Assembly (NCBI RefSeq): GCF_001447355.1
Contig: NZ_JXBW01000001.1
Location: 1-64,000, forward strand
Reading direction: 5' to 3'
DNA from: Alicyclobacillus tolerans
Lineage (GTDB): Bacteria > Bacillota > Bacilli > Alicyclobacillales > Alicyclobacillaceae
DNA: 64,000 nt
This document shows positions 8,083 through 15,969 of this stretch, in pieces. Below the pieces are notes generated by a model that made no database searches, was not told the origin of the DNA, and worked only from the letters and a program-made list of their open reading frames with translations. The stretch's first letter is position 1. Every line of letters starts with the position of its first letter. Both the position numbers and the translations under genes were made by a program.

Positions 8083-9258
8083 GTGTATTTTGTTGGTATT
8101 GATATCGGCAAACGCAATCATGAAGCCTGTATCATCGACTCAGCAGGTCAAATACAAGGCAAGACATTACGCTTTCCGAACACTCAGGCCGGTGGCCAGA
8201 AGCTCATTCAGTGGATGAAGTATGTTAATTCCGACTTATCCTCCACAGAAGTGGCCCTAGAGGCCACAGGTCACTACTGGCTGGCACTACACTCGTTTCT
8301 CCGTAAACACGGAATTCGAGTACGTGTCATCAATCCCATTCAGTCGGATGCGTTTCGCAACCTGTACATTCGACAGACCAAGAATGACGCGAAAGACGCA
8401 TTCATCATCGCCGAGGTATTGCGCTTTGGACGGTACACCACGACAGAACTGGGCAGCGACGAAATTATTGCCCTGCGACAATTGAGCCGATTCCGGTTCA
8501 GCCTGGTTGACGTCATTTCCGACCTGAAGAGACAGGTTATCAGCGTCCTGGACATGTTATTCCCAGAGTATGAGCAACTCTTCTCCGACCTGTTTGGCAA
8601 GACATCCTCCGAGCTCTTGATGGAATACACCACACCAGAGGAAATCCTTGCAGTCGATACCGAAGAACTGGCGGCCTTCATCGCCAAACACAGCCGGAAT
8701 CGCCTGGGTCTGGACAAAGCCGAAGAACTCAAATCTGTCGCCGCCTCGTCATTCGGCATTGACACGGCACTGGATGCGTACCGACTGCAATTACGCCTGC
8801 TTCTCCAGCAGATTCGCTTCACCGAGGAGCAATTGGAATTCCTCAATGCCGAGATCGAAAAGCGGCTCAAAGCTTTGGATACGAATCTTGTTACGATTCC
8901 GGGCATCGGTCCCATCTTGGCTGCTGCCATCCTTGGCGAAATCGGAGACATCTCCCGATTCCCAACCGGTGTGAAACTCGTTGCTTTTGCCGGGATCGAT
9001 CCGTCGGTTCGTCAATCCGGTGAATTTACCGGAACGCACAACCGAATGTCCAAACGAGGCTCGCCTTACTTACGACGGGCGATTTGGCTTGCCGCAAATG
9101 TCGCCAAAGTATACAACCCAATCCTCAAGGACTTTTACGAACAGAAACGGGCTCAAGGCAAACATCATCTTGCAGCAACGGGCGCTGTAGCGCGAAAACT
9201 AACATACATCATTTATGCCGTATTGCGTGACAAGAAGCCATACGAGCCAATCGCGTAG
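8083..9258 (+). CDS. IS110-family transposase (bridge-type recombinase)
   Basis: A 391-residue DEDD recombinase. The N-terminal RuvC-like domain starts YFVGIDIGKRNHEACIID, with the first catalytic Asp, and continues with VALEATGHYW and RQTKNDAKDAFIIAEVL (the DAKDA motif). A coiled-coil middle section leads to the C-terminal Transposase_20 domain: IPGIGPILAAAILGEIGDISRF, FAGIDPSVRQSG and SKRGSPYLRRAIW, containing the conserved serine region. GTG at 8083 is eight bases after GGAGG; the frame stays open upstream only because it crosses the leader. No stop or frameshift is present, so it looks intact. It lies between the SDR and the Trp-rich protein gene. Confidence 0.93.
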   Translation: MYFVGIDIGKRNHEACIIDSAGQIQGKTLRFPNTQAGGQKLIQWMKYVNSDLSSTEVALEATGHYWLALHSFLRKHGIRVRVINPIQSDAFRNLYIRQTKNDAKDAFIIAEVLRFGRYTTTELGSDEIIALRQLSRFRFSLVDVISDLKRQVISVLDMLFPEYEQLFSDLFGKTSSELLMEYTTPEEILAVDTEELAAFIAKHSRNRLGLDKAEELKSVAASSFGIDTALDAYRLQLRLLLQQIRFTEEQLEFLNAEIEKRLKALDTNLVTIPGIGPILAAAILGEIGDISRFPTGVKLVAFAGIDPSVRQSGEFTGTHNRMSKRGSPYLRRAIWLAANVAKVYNPILKDFYEQKRAQGKHHLAATGAVARKLTYIIYAVLRDKKPYEPIA

Positions 9259-9285
9259 GATAATGAATTGGACTGAATATTCAAC

Positions 9286-9304
9286 CCTGTCTGTCTCTGA
9301 CAGG
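9286..9304 (+). terminator. Hairpin after the IS110 transposase
   Basis: CCTGTC (9286-9291) pairs with GACAGG (9299-9304) around a 7-base loop, 28 bases past the transposase stop. No clear T-run follows, so termination is only a possibility; it may instead be part of the right end of the element. Confidence 0.35.
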
Positions 9305-9409
9305 CTTATATAGATGCGCCCAAAAATCACTTCCCTTCATAGGTCTTAGAACTCAAAAGGGTACTTGACATTAGATAGCTGGTCTTTTACGCACACCTAT
9401 GTAAAGTAA

Positions 9410-9432
9410 GAGCCGGGTGACACACCCGGCTC
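9410..9432 (-). terminator. Strong terminator overlapping a stop codon
   Basis: GAGCCGGGTG (9410-9419) and CACCCGGCTC (9423-9432) form a perfect 10-base stem with a 3-base loop. On the minus strand it is followed by TTACTTTAC. The TGA of the 98-residue gene (9433-9431) is inside the stem. Confidence 0.75.
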
Positions 9433-9727
9433 ACCACCAGTAGGGTCCCCACCACGGGCCCAAAGCCCATGCTGCCGCCCATGGAATGAAGAAAAATGGC
9501 CAGATCCACCAAGCAGACTGCACATCCAATTCAGTTGCGCCTTGATCCAAGATCTGCAGATTGACCTCATCTGAAGCGGCAGCAAGTCGCCCACCTTGGC
9601 GGTACATTTGCAAATACAATCCGCGATCATCGATGTGATGCAGAATGCCCCGGTGTACACCATAAGCGGTATGCACCTCAACCGGACGGCCAATGTGCTG
9701 CATCGCAAGCGCCCGAAGGTTTGCCAT
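9431..9727 (-). CDS. 98-residue protein, Sm-like N-terminus and Trp-rich tail
   Basis: No named family recognised. The first 60 residues (GRPVEVHTAYGVHRGILHHI, then DRGLYLQMY and VNLQILD) have the strand pattern of a small Sm/Lsm-like barrel. The last 26 residues are extreme: nine Trp plus Phe, Pro and Tyr (WWIWPFFFIPW, ending GPWWGPYWW), which would form a short membrane-inserting or interface-binding tail. The frame is open to 9745, but GAGGAGG sits seven bases before the ATG at 9727. It ends in a strong terminator and stands alone next to the IS110 element. Similar Trp-rich tails occur in small proteins of spore formers, but a spore role is a guess. Confidence 0.65.
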   Translation of the reverse strand: MANLRALAMQHIGRPVEVHTAYGVHRGILHHIDDRGLYLQMYRQGGRLAAASDEVNLQILDQGATELDVQSAWWIWPFFFIPWAAAWALGPWWGPYWW

Positions 9728-9843
9728 CTCAATCCCTCCTCGCACGTTTGCTGTACCTTACGCGCGAAGGTGAAGAAAGGCATGGACAAAACGGCAAGGC
9801 GGATGCGGATTCCAGATACATCCCCACCCTATTGTAAGCTGGT

Positions 9844-10389
9844 TTAGGCGCTATACTCGATGATTTCGATCCGCTCGATGTGCACTGGGTCCACCGGACG
9901 GCTGACCTCACCCATATCACCGCGCTCCACAGGCTGCGATGCAATGTCCATTACGGTGTCCATTCCCGCACTGACACGGCCAAACACGGAATAATAGGGC
10001 GACCGATTAAGATTCTTACTCATTTCACCAGTGCAGATGAAGAACTGTGACCCGTTTGTATTTGGCCCTGCGTTGGCCATAGCAACGACCCCGGGCTCGT
10101 AAGATAGAGCCGGCGGCAATTCGTCGCGGAAGCGATAACCTGGACCACCGCGCCCTGTCCCCGTCGGATCTCCGCCCTGAATCATGAACTCTTTGATCAC
10201 GCGATGAAAAATCACGCCGTCATAATAGCCGTCGCGTGCAAGGAACACGAAGTTGTTCACCGTAAGCGGAGCCTTGTTCGCCAACAATTCGATGGTGAAC
10301 TCGCCTTTGTCCGTATGGACAACCGCTTCATAGCGGCTTCCCTCGTTCAATTGAAAGTCTGGGGCCTTGTCGTATTGTTTCTGTGGCAA
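9844..10389 (-). CDS. ppiB: Cyclophilin-type peptidyl-prolyl cis-trans isomerase
   Basis: A cytoplasmic cyclophilin that isomerises Xaa-Pro bonds. The active-site patches are intact: GVIFHRVIKEFMIQGGDPTGTG holds the catalytic Arg, the Phe and the Gln; GVVAMANAGPNTNGSQFFI and the later SVFGRV complete the pocket. No signal peptide. About 181 residues, with an N-terminal extension of some 20 residues before the barrel. The frame is open to a GTG at 10398, but that codon overlaps the ribosome site GGGAGGTG; TTG at 10389 has proper spacing. Single gene. Confidence 0.93.
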   Translation of the reverse strand: MPQKQYDKAPDFQLNEGSRYEAVVHTDKGEFTIELLANKAPLTVNNFVFLARDGYYDGVIFHRVIKEFMIQGGDPTGTGRGGPGYRFRDELPPALSYEPGVVAMANAGPNTNGSQFFICTGEMSKNLNRSPYYSVFGRVSAGMDTVMDIASQPVERGDMGEVSRPVDPVHIERIEIIEYSA

Positions 10390-10465
10390 AATTGACACCT
10401 CCCATAATGGCCGTATGGCCGAAGTCTATGCACAGCTTAACACAGACAACATTTACCGCCCAAGT

Positions 10466-11815
10466 TCAAGTGGAAGATGCCGGTGCGTCGGTGGCTTTGA
10501 CGATGCGCTCCTTACTCATGCGAATGTACAAAAGCATGAACACGAAGGCTGCCAGCAGAAATATAAGTGGTACAAGTCCAAGCAAAACTCGAAACCCAAG
10601 GATGGTACCAGAAGATTGGATAGCTGCGCCGGATCGATAACCGCTTAGCGCAAAGAAAGCGGCCATGACCGCATATTGCAAAGACATGCCAAGACGCACG
10701 ATACAACCGTTCACACCTAAGTACATCCCCTCGCGGCGCCTACCGGTGCGCGCGGCATCGATGTCAATCACTTCGGCTAGAAGAACGTTTAAAAGCACCA
10801 TGAATCCCGCAATGGGGACACCGAGTGCCAAACCCGTACAGAGTAAAGAAACAGGGTTGCGATCCACCAATAACGACAGTTCGACGAGTGCATATACAAG
10901 AATGGACAGACAAAGCGAACGCGCTGACGAGAAGCGCACGGCAGCACGGGCCCAGACAAACGAGAGTGGCATGGCGACAACAAAAATGCCGCCGAGAAAC
11001 AACGAATTTTGCATGGGCGTCAAGCGAATGACATAGGTCGTGTAAAACGAAGACGCACTCGTAAACAATGTCGTTGTAAATTGGACCAAAAAACTGGCGG
11101 CGACATAGACCAAAAAACGTCGGTTGCGAAACGTGGCAGACAGCGCCTCACGCCAACCAAACGGGCTTTCCCGCGTGTCCTTGCGTTCAAAGCTGCCATA
11201 CAGGGATACATACATGCTGAGTACGCCAATGGCGCCGAAGACGAGCCCCATGCTTCGCCAGCCTAAAGTTTCTCCAAGTGACTTGGCGAGAGCTACCCCG
11301 GCAATCAGTCCCACGATGCCAAACAGTTGCTGCAGCGCCGAAACGTAGGCCCTATCGCGTTCGGTCACAAACATTTCTGGATACAAGGCCCCGGCATTCA
11401 ACGCCGTAAAGGTGAAACTTAGATCAAATGCGAGCGTCATGACAAAGAAATAGCATAAAAGTCCCGTCTGGCCGAGCGATGGAGGCGAAAAGAGGAAGAA
11501 AAACGACAAGGCAAACGGCAGTGAACATCCGGCAATATACGGAATTCGCCTGCCCCAGCGCGTATGGGTGCGGTCGCTGATGTGTCCGGCAAGCAAGTTA
11601 AAAAGAGCATTCAGCACGCCATACGCAATCATGCCCGACGAGATGGCAACAGCCGATACCTGCAGATTTGTGACGTAAAAATACACTGCCACTGCGTTGA
11701 ACGCTTGCCAAAGCATGTTAATGGCCACTTGATTGGCAGCGTAGGCGACGCGTTTGCCCGCAGGCACTTGTCGAGTGGGCTGACTTGTTGGCAGCGTTGC
11801 CTGTGGTCCCAGCAT
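10466..11815 (-). CDS. GPH/MFS-type sugar:cation symporter
   Basis: A 449-residue membrane transporter with about 12 helices, resembling the glycoside-pentoside-hexuronide:cation symporters within the MFS. The loop after helix 2 reads GHISDRTHTRWGRRIPYI, close to the family D-R-T-x-x-x-x-G-x-x-R-P signature. The substrate is probably a sugar or glycoside but cannot be fixed. ATG at 11815 is preceded by GGGGGTGGG; the frame extends further upstream into the neighbour. It starts 16 bases after the PIG-L deacetylase stop, so the two are one operon: the transporter may import a sugar that the enzyme deacetylates, or the product may be exported. Confidence 0.8.
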   Translation of the reverse strand: MLGPQATLPTSQPTRQVPAGKRVAYAANQVAINMLWQAFNAVAVYFYVTNLQVSAVAISSGMIAYGVLNALFNLLAGHISDRTHTRWGRRIPYIAGCSLPFALSFFFLFSPPSLGQTGLLCYFFVMTLAFDLSFTFTALNAGALYPEMFVTERDRAYVSALQQLFGIVGLIAGVALAKSLGETLGWRSMGLVFGAIGVLSMYVSLYGSFERKDTRESPFGWREALSATFRNRRFLVYVAASFLVQFTTTLFTSASSFYTTYVIRLTPMQNSLFLGGIFVVAMPLSFVWARAAVRFSSARSLCLSILVYALVELSLLVDRNPVSLLCTGLALGVPIAGFMVLLNVLLAEVIDIDAARTGRRREGMYLGVNGCIVRLGMSLQYAVMAAFFALSGYRSGAAIQSSGTILGFRVLLGLVPLIFLLAAFVFMLLYIRMSKERIVKATDAPASST

Positions 11816-11831
11816 AGGCCCACCCCCAAGA

Positions 11832-12602
11832 TCACATGTGAAGTGCCGCAGGGAAAAAGTGCAGTTGGCGCGGAGACAATACTTTAAACGCTTCCGCAAA
11901 GCCCGTCGTCAAAGGTTCCGCGACTCCTTGTGCCATCTGCATGGCGCCGTAGTACTGCCTGGCCTGATGCTCAAAATACTGAACGAGCAACGGCCACTCG
12001 TCGTTGGCAAATTGGCTTTCGTGGGCGAGTATCGAGGCCAGTTTGAGGTCCCAAAAGTCTGTGATATCGACATACGTGTTTGGATAGGCACTCGCGTAGA
12101 ACGCAACCATCGGCGTGTTGTATGGTTGGCCACAGTCCGCATGGATAGAGCTGTTGGCCGCAAGCACGGCCGCCGCCACTGCACGGCCGACCTTTTGATG
12201 ATCTGGATGTGCCTCATAAGGCGCCCACGGATCCACTGTCATCACCGCTTCTGGCCGCTTGTCGCGCAGGATGGGAATGAGTGCAGACATCACATCCGAT
12301 TCCGAGTAATGGCCCAAGTCCTCAAACGACAGTTCATGGTGGTGCACCACGCCGACCATTTCCCCCGCTCTGCGCAGTTCAGCCTGCCGCACGCGCACCA
12401 ACTCTTCTGCAGACACCGCACATTCCGATCCGCCGTAACGGCCATCGGTCACGGTTACGTAGTGCACGTGACACCCATTTGCCGCCAACCGCGCCAGTGT
12501 GCCACCTGCTCCTACCTCGTTATCGTCTGGATGCGGCTGCACGCATAGTACGGACCTCACGTCCGTAAGCGGTTTCATACCCAAGATGCGTTGGATATCC
12601 AC
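11832..12602 (-). CDS. PIG-L/LmbE-family N-deacetylase
   Basis: A 256-residue zinc-dependent deacetylase. The family motif HPDD is at 24-27 (CVQPHPDDNEVGAGG), and the distal zinc ligand region is AHPDHQ (about 131-136). The fold also shows VTVTDGRYGG and a RQAELRRAGEMVG helix. Relatives remove acetyl groups from GlcNAc derivatives, including BshB of bacillithiol synthesis, which this could be; the pairing with a sugar symporter equally allows a catabolic deacetylase. GTG at 12602 follows GAGGAGGGGG at good spacing; earlier in-frame codons lack such a site. First gene of a two-gene unit. Confidence 0.85.
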   Translation of the reverse strand: MDIQRILGMKPLTDVRSVLCVQPHPDDNEVGAGGTLARLAANGCHVHYVTVTDGRYGGSECAVSAEELVRVRQAELRRAGEMVGVVHHHELSFEDLGHYSESDVMSALIPILRDKRPEAVMTVDPWAPYEAHPDHQKVGRAVAAAVLAANSSIHADCGQPYNTPMVAFYASAYPNTYVDITDFWDLKLASILAHESQFANDEWPLLVQYFEHQARQYYGAMQMAQGVAEPLTTGFAEAFKVLSPRQLHFFPAALHM

Positions 12603-12721
12603 CTCTACCCCCTCCTCTTCGTGTCTCATTCTATTTCTGTCTCGCTGCAGCGCATTCCTTTGTCTCAGAACGACGAATTCTCGTCGCCCCAACGCTCCTT
12701 CGGCCAATGATTGTACGAATT

Positions 12722-12749
12722 TTGTGTATTGGTCCAACCAAGGTACAAT
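12722..12749 (+). promoter_or_regulatory. Promoter of the aldo-keto reductase gene
   Basis: TTGTGT (12722-12727), a 16-base spacer and TACAAT (12744-12749) lie directly before the perfect Shine-Dalgarno AAAGGAGGTG (12753-12762) of the next gene. Confidence 0.5.
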
Positions 12750-12771
12750 GTGAAAGGAGGTGTTTTGTCAT

Positions 12772-13719
12772 ATGGAATATCGCAGACTTGGTAAGAGCGG
12801 TTTGAAAGTGTCAGAAATCGCACTAGGCAGCTGGCTTACATACGGCACCGTGACGGAGAAGGAGCAGGCTATTGCTTGTGTCAAGCAGGCGTATGAGCTG
12901 GGCATCAACCATTTCGACTGTGCCAATGTCTACGGAGCGAAGCCGCACGCCGCCGAGGAGGTCATGCGCGAGGCCTTACAGCCATACCCCCGGCAAAGCT
13001 ACGTAATCACCACGAAGGCGTTTTGGCCCGTTGGCGATGGCCCGAACGATCGCGGACTGAGCCGCAAGCATATTATCGAGCAGGCCGAACAAAGCTTGAA
13101 AGCGCTTGGCGTCGATTACGTGGACATCTTCTACTTCCATAGGTTCGATCCCGACACAGATCTCGAAGAGACGCTGCGCGCGATCGACGACCTCATTGCG
13201 CAAGGAAAAGTATTGTATGCAGGTTTGAGCGAATGGCCCGCCGACAAGATCGCACTTGGTGTACAGCTACAAAAGGAGCTGCGGTTGCACAAGTTCGCAG
13301 CGAGCCAACCCATTTACAACATGTTCGAGCGCTACATTGAAAAGGCAGTTGTCCCGATCTGCGAAAACGCAGGCATTGGGCAAGTTGTCTTCTCACCGCT
13401 GGCACAAGGTATCCTGACCGGTAAGTATCGCAAGGGCCAACCTGTTCCAGCGGGATCGCGCTTGGCTACACCCGGCGTCAATCAGTTCATGCATGTCGAC
13501 GATGTGGTGCTTGATAAAGTGGAAAGCCTTATTTCCATCGCGGAAGAAGCTGGCTTCACGCTCGCGCAAATGGCTATTGCCTGGACCTTGCGCTTAGACA
13601 ACGTTGCAAGCGCCCTCGTTGGCGCAAGCCGTCCAGAGCAGGTCGTGGAAAACGCGAAAGCAGCTGGCATTAAGCTATCGCAAGACGTGATTGACGCCAT
13701 TGAAAAGGTTTTGGCGTAA
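12772..13719 (+). CDS. Aldo-keto reductase, Kv-beta/YghZ type
   Basis: A 315-residue NADPH-dependent oxidoreductase with the AKR barrel. Visible marks: MEYRRLGKSGLKVSEIALG at the start, FDCANVYG (Asp and Tyr of the catalytic tetrad), VITTKAFW (Lys), DYVDIFYFHRFD (His) and the C-terminal cofactor segment ALVGASRPEQVVENAKA. It reduces carbonyls of unknown identity; Kv-beta-like bacterial members often reduce methylglyoxal or aldehydes. Start is ATG at 12772 after AAAGGAGGTG, one of the strongest ribosome sites in the window. Monocistronic; divergent from the PIG-L operon. Confidence 0.9.
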   Translation: MEYRRLGKSGLKVSEIALGSWLTYGTVTEKEQAIACVKQAYELGINHFDCANVYGAKPHAAEEVMREALQPYPRQSYVITTKAFWPVGDGPNDRGLSRKHIIEQAEQSLKALGVDYVDIFYFHRFDPDTDLEETLRAIDDLIAQGKVLYAGLSEWPADKIALGVQLQKELRLHKFAASQPIYNMFERYIEKAVVPICENAGIGQVVFSPLAQGILTGKYRKGQPVPAGSRLATPGVNQFMHVDDVVLDKVESLISIAEEAGFTLAQMAIAWTLRLDNVASALVGASRPEQVVENAKAAGIKLSQDVIDAIEKVLA

Positions 13720-13756
13720 ACGATACCGACAAGGCACAATGCGGGGGTGTTAAAAA

Positions 13757-14980
13757 GTGAGGATTCTCCCGTTTGACGACGCGTGGATGGCGATTCAATC
13801 GCTGTCCGCGCCACTCCCGCCGGAGTGGATCGAGGTTTGGCAGGCGACGGCGACAAAGCGGCGGATCGCACAGGACGTCGTAGCGGCCATCGACCTGCCA
13901 CCGTTTGATCGCGCCATGATGGACGGATTTGCCATTGCGGCCTCCGATTTGAACGCGATGGAGCCACTATGCATTCGCGGCGCCGTGGCCGCCGGCGATC
14001 CGGCTCCTATTGCACTTGCAAACGGCGATGCGGTGCGCGTGCGCACAGGTGCCATGGTGCCATCAGGCGCCGCTGCCGTCGTCCGCCAGGAGTGGGTCGA
14101 CGTGCAGGGCGAGACCATTCGCCTGCTACAACGCGTGCGGCCAAACGAATCGATTCAACGTCGAGGCGACGACGTGCCGGCAGGTGCTCCGCTCATTGGA
14201 GCAGGCCTCCCGCTTGATGGGCAAGCCATCGCCGTGCTGCGCGCCGCTGGTGTTGCACAAGTACCTGTTCACCGCGCTTGCAGGATTGCGATTCTCGTGA
14301 CGGGCAGCGAACTTCGCACTGATGAGCAGCCACTTGCCGAAGGACAAGTGTACGCTGCGAGCGACGCGTTCCTCGCCGCCAGCCTGTTTGAAATTGGTGC
14401 CGTCGTCGTCGACATCGTTTATCTTCCTGATGATTTGCAGACGATCCGTGGCGAAATAGAACGCCGAATTGGCGCTGTCGACTGCATTCTGATGACTGGT
14501 GGTGCCTCCGTCGGCGACACCGATTACGCACAGCGCGCGATTGCCTCCATTCCTGGCGATCTTCCCACCGCCGTTTCGCGCATATGGATGCGCCCAGGTT
14601 CTCCGCTCGTCGTCAGGCGGATTGATACAACTAACGTGTTTGCGATGTCGGGCAACCCGGCAGCTTGCTTCGTGCAATTTCACAGCCTCATCCTGCCTGC
14701 CATCCGACGCATGATGGGCGATTTTAGCGCCTGTCCGTTTCCTTATCGAGCCAGACTCATGGAACCGATACGGCTGAAGCCCTTGAAACACGTTCGTGTG
14801 CACCGCGCTATCGCGAATTGGCAAGACGGTATTCTTACCGCCAAGGCGCAAGTGCAACAATCCTCGGGCAGCATAAGCGGGCTGGCCGTAACCAATGCCC
14901 TAATCCGCCTCGATGAGGATCAGTACGTGCCGGGAGACACCGTGCCCCTGTCATTCACGCGAGGCCTTGGTGCGCCTTGA
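13757..14980 (+). CDS. moeA: Molybdopterin molybdenumtransferase
   Basis: MoeA inserts molybdate into adenylylated molybdopterin, the last step of molybdenum cofactor synthesis. The 407-residue product has the family order: DLPPFDRAMMDGFAI, VRVRTGAMVPSGAAAVVRQE, RRGDDVPAGAPL, ILVTGSEL, LMTGGASVGDTDY and FAMSGNPAACFVQFH. Start is GTG at 13757 with a GGGGTG site upstream. No other moa/mob gene or molybdoenzyme is in the window, so the partner pathway lies elsewhere. Its last 26 bases overlap the convergent YheC/YheD gene. Confidence 0.93.
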   Translation: MRILPFDDAWMAIQSLSAPLPPEWIEVWQATATKRRIAQDVVAAIDLPPFDRAMMDGFAIAASDLNAMEPLCIRGAVAAGDPAPIALANGDAVRVRTGAMVPSGAAAVVRQEWVDVQGETIRLLQRVRPNESIQRRGDDVPAGAPLIGAGLPLDGQAIAVLRAAGVAQVPVHRACRIAILVTGSELRTDEQPLAEGQVYAASDAFLAASLFEIGAVVVDIVYLPDDLQTIRGEIERRIGAVDCILMTGGASVGDTDYAQRAIASIPGDLPTAVSRIWMRPGSPLVVRRIDTTNVFAMSGNPAACFVQFHSLILPAIRRMMGDFSACPFPYRARLMEPIRLKPLKHVRVHRAIANWQDGILTAKAQVQQSSGSISGLAVTNALIRLDEDQYVPGDTVPLSFTRGLGAP

Positions 14981-15800
14981 CAGCCACGCGTTCGGCCGCG
15001 CGTCCCGCTGTGGGGGTGCTACGAGCGTGCAGCCCGCTACTTCGCCGCGCCCGCTCGTAGCGACGCCAGCGATCTTGTATGCGTCTGTAATCGGCACGCC
15101 CGTCGATGCTTTTCGCAAACAATCGATGGCTCGGCCCCGTATTTTCTTCTAACAGCCAAATTCGCCCGCGCGTGTCGATCGCGATATCAAAACCGAGCTC
15201 ACGGTACGGCTGATACGTATCAAAGTGTTTCGCCCACTCGTGTGCAAGTTCAATCAACCGCGCTTTCATGCGTTCCGTCTGCTCTGTCGTCCAGCCCGCT
15301 TGGCGCAGAGCGCGATCGACACTCATCACCGCGCCACGACTGAGCGCCACATTGGTCACGATGCTGTGCGGTCCTGCAACCTTTGCCACCATGCCAGAGT
15401 ACAACCACTTGCCCCCTGGCCGCTCACGCTGCATCATCACGCGAACGTCCATAGGACGCCCCTGCACATGCAGCAGATGAACGGCTTGTTGCACAATATA
15501 GACTTGGTCTCCCTGAAGGCGTTTGATGTAGGTACAGGCCTCGCCAAGGGTGCTAAATGCAATTGGCTTATGCACCGTATGTTGGACGATCACTCGGCCC
15601 TGCCGCTTCCACACCTTCATCACACCGCGCCCACGCGAGCCTGCGGCAGGCTTAATATACACTGCGCCATGTGCTTGCAGCATGGCGGCGAGCGCTTTTT
15701 CGTTGTATTTTCGCGTCGTCGGCAAATGTTTACGAGCGCTCAAATTACGAGCGAAAAATCGGTACAACAACCACTTTCCCAGCTCCGGTTTGCGCGCCAA
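14955..15800 (-). CDS. YheC/YheD-family ATP-grasp protein (second copy)
   Basis: A 281-residue member of the same spore coat-associated ATP-grasp family as the gene at 293-1396. The ATP-binding strand is VYIKPAAGSRGRGVMKVW and the metal-binding end is WLLEENTGPSHRLF. It is shorter than the first copy because the N-terminal pre-ATP-grasp domain is largely missing; it begins almost at KWLLYRFF. The tail (RRYERARRSSGLHARSTPTAG) is basic and low in complexity. TTG at 15800 follows GGGAG at normal spacing. The 3' end overlaps moeA. Function unknown beyond the family. Confidence 0.82.
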   Translation of the reverse strand: MARKPELGKWLLYRFFARNLSARKHLPTTRKYNEKALAAMLQAHGAVYIKPAAGSRGRGVMKVWKRQGRVIVQHTVHKPIAFSTLGEACTYIKRLQGDQVYIVQQAVHLLHVQGRPMDVRVMMQRERPGGKWLYSGMVAKVAGPHSIVTNVALSRGAVMSVDRALRQAGWTTEQTERMKARLIELAHEWAKHFDTYQPYRELGFDIAIDTRGRIWLLEENTGPSHRLFAKSIDGRADYRRIQDRWRRYERARRSSGLHARSTPTAGRAAERVAVKAHQGLA

Positions 15801-15969
15801 GTCACACTCCCGCCTTCTCCATTAGATTCACTTCACAATATGTCGTCACGTGCACGCTGTTCGGACACAATTGGAATGTTTGACCAAGCCCTGGCGTAGC
15901 ACATCAACTATGGCTAAAATATGAAGGACAGGCTTCTTAGCAGCGAATCGTCGCCAGAGGTGAATGAAG

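Larger units (their letters stand above)
7859..9371 (+). mobile_element. IS110-family insertion sequence, about 1.5 kb
   Basis: The element holds one transposase gene and about 215 bases of upstream non-coding DNA. Probable ends are marked by an 11-base near-perfect inverted repeat: ATGTCACGTAC at 7859-7869 and GTACTTGACAT at 9361-9371 (10 of 11 match). The 1513-base span is normal for IS110 elements. The longer non-coding stretch on the 5' side fits the IS110 group, whose guide (bridge) RNA is encoded at the left end. Exact boundaries need comparison with an empty site. Confidence 0.75.

Noticed and set aside
9361-9410. A complete promoter starting with TTGACA at 9365
   Set aside because: No acceptable -10 hexamer lies 16-18 bases downstream; joining the IS110 ends at the inverted repeats also does not give a well-spaced one.
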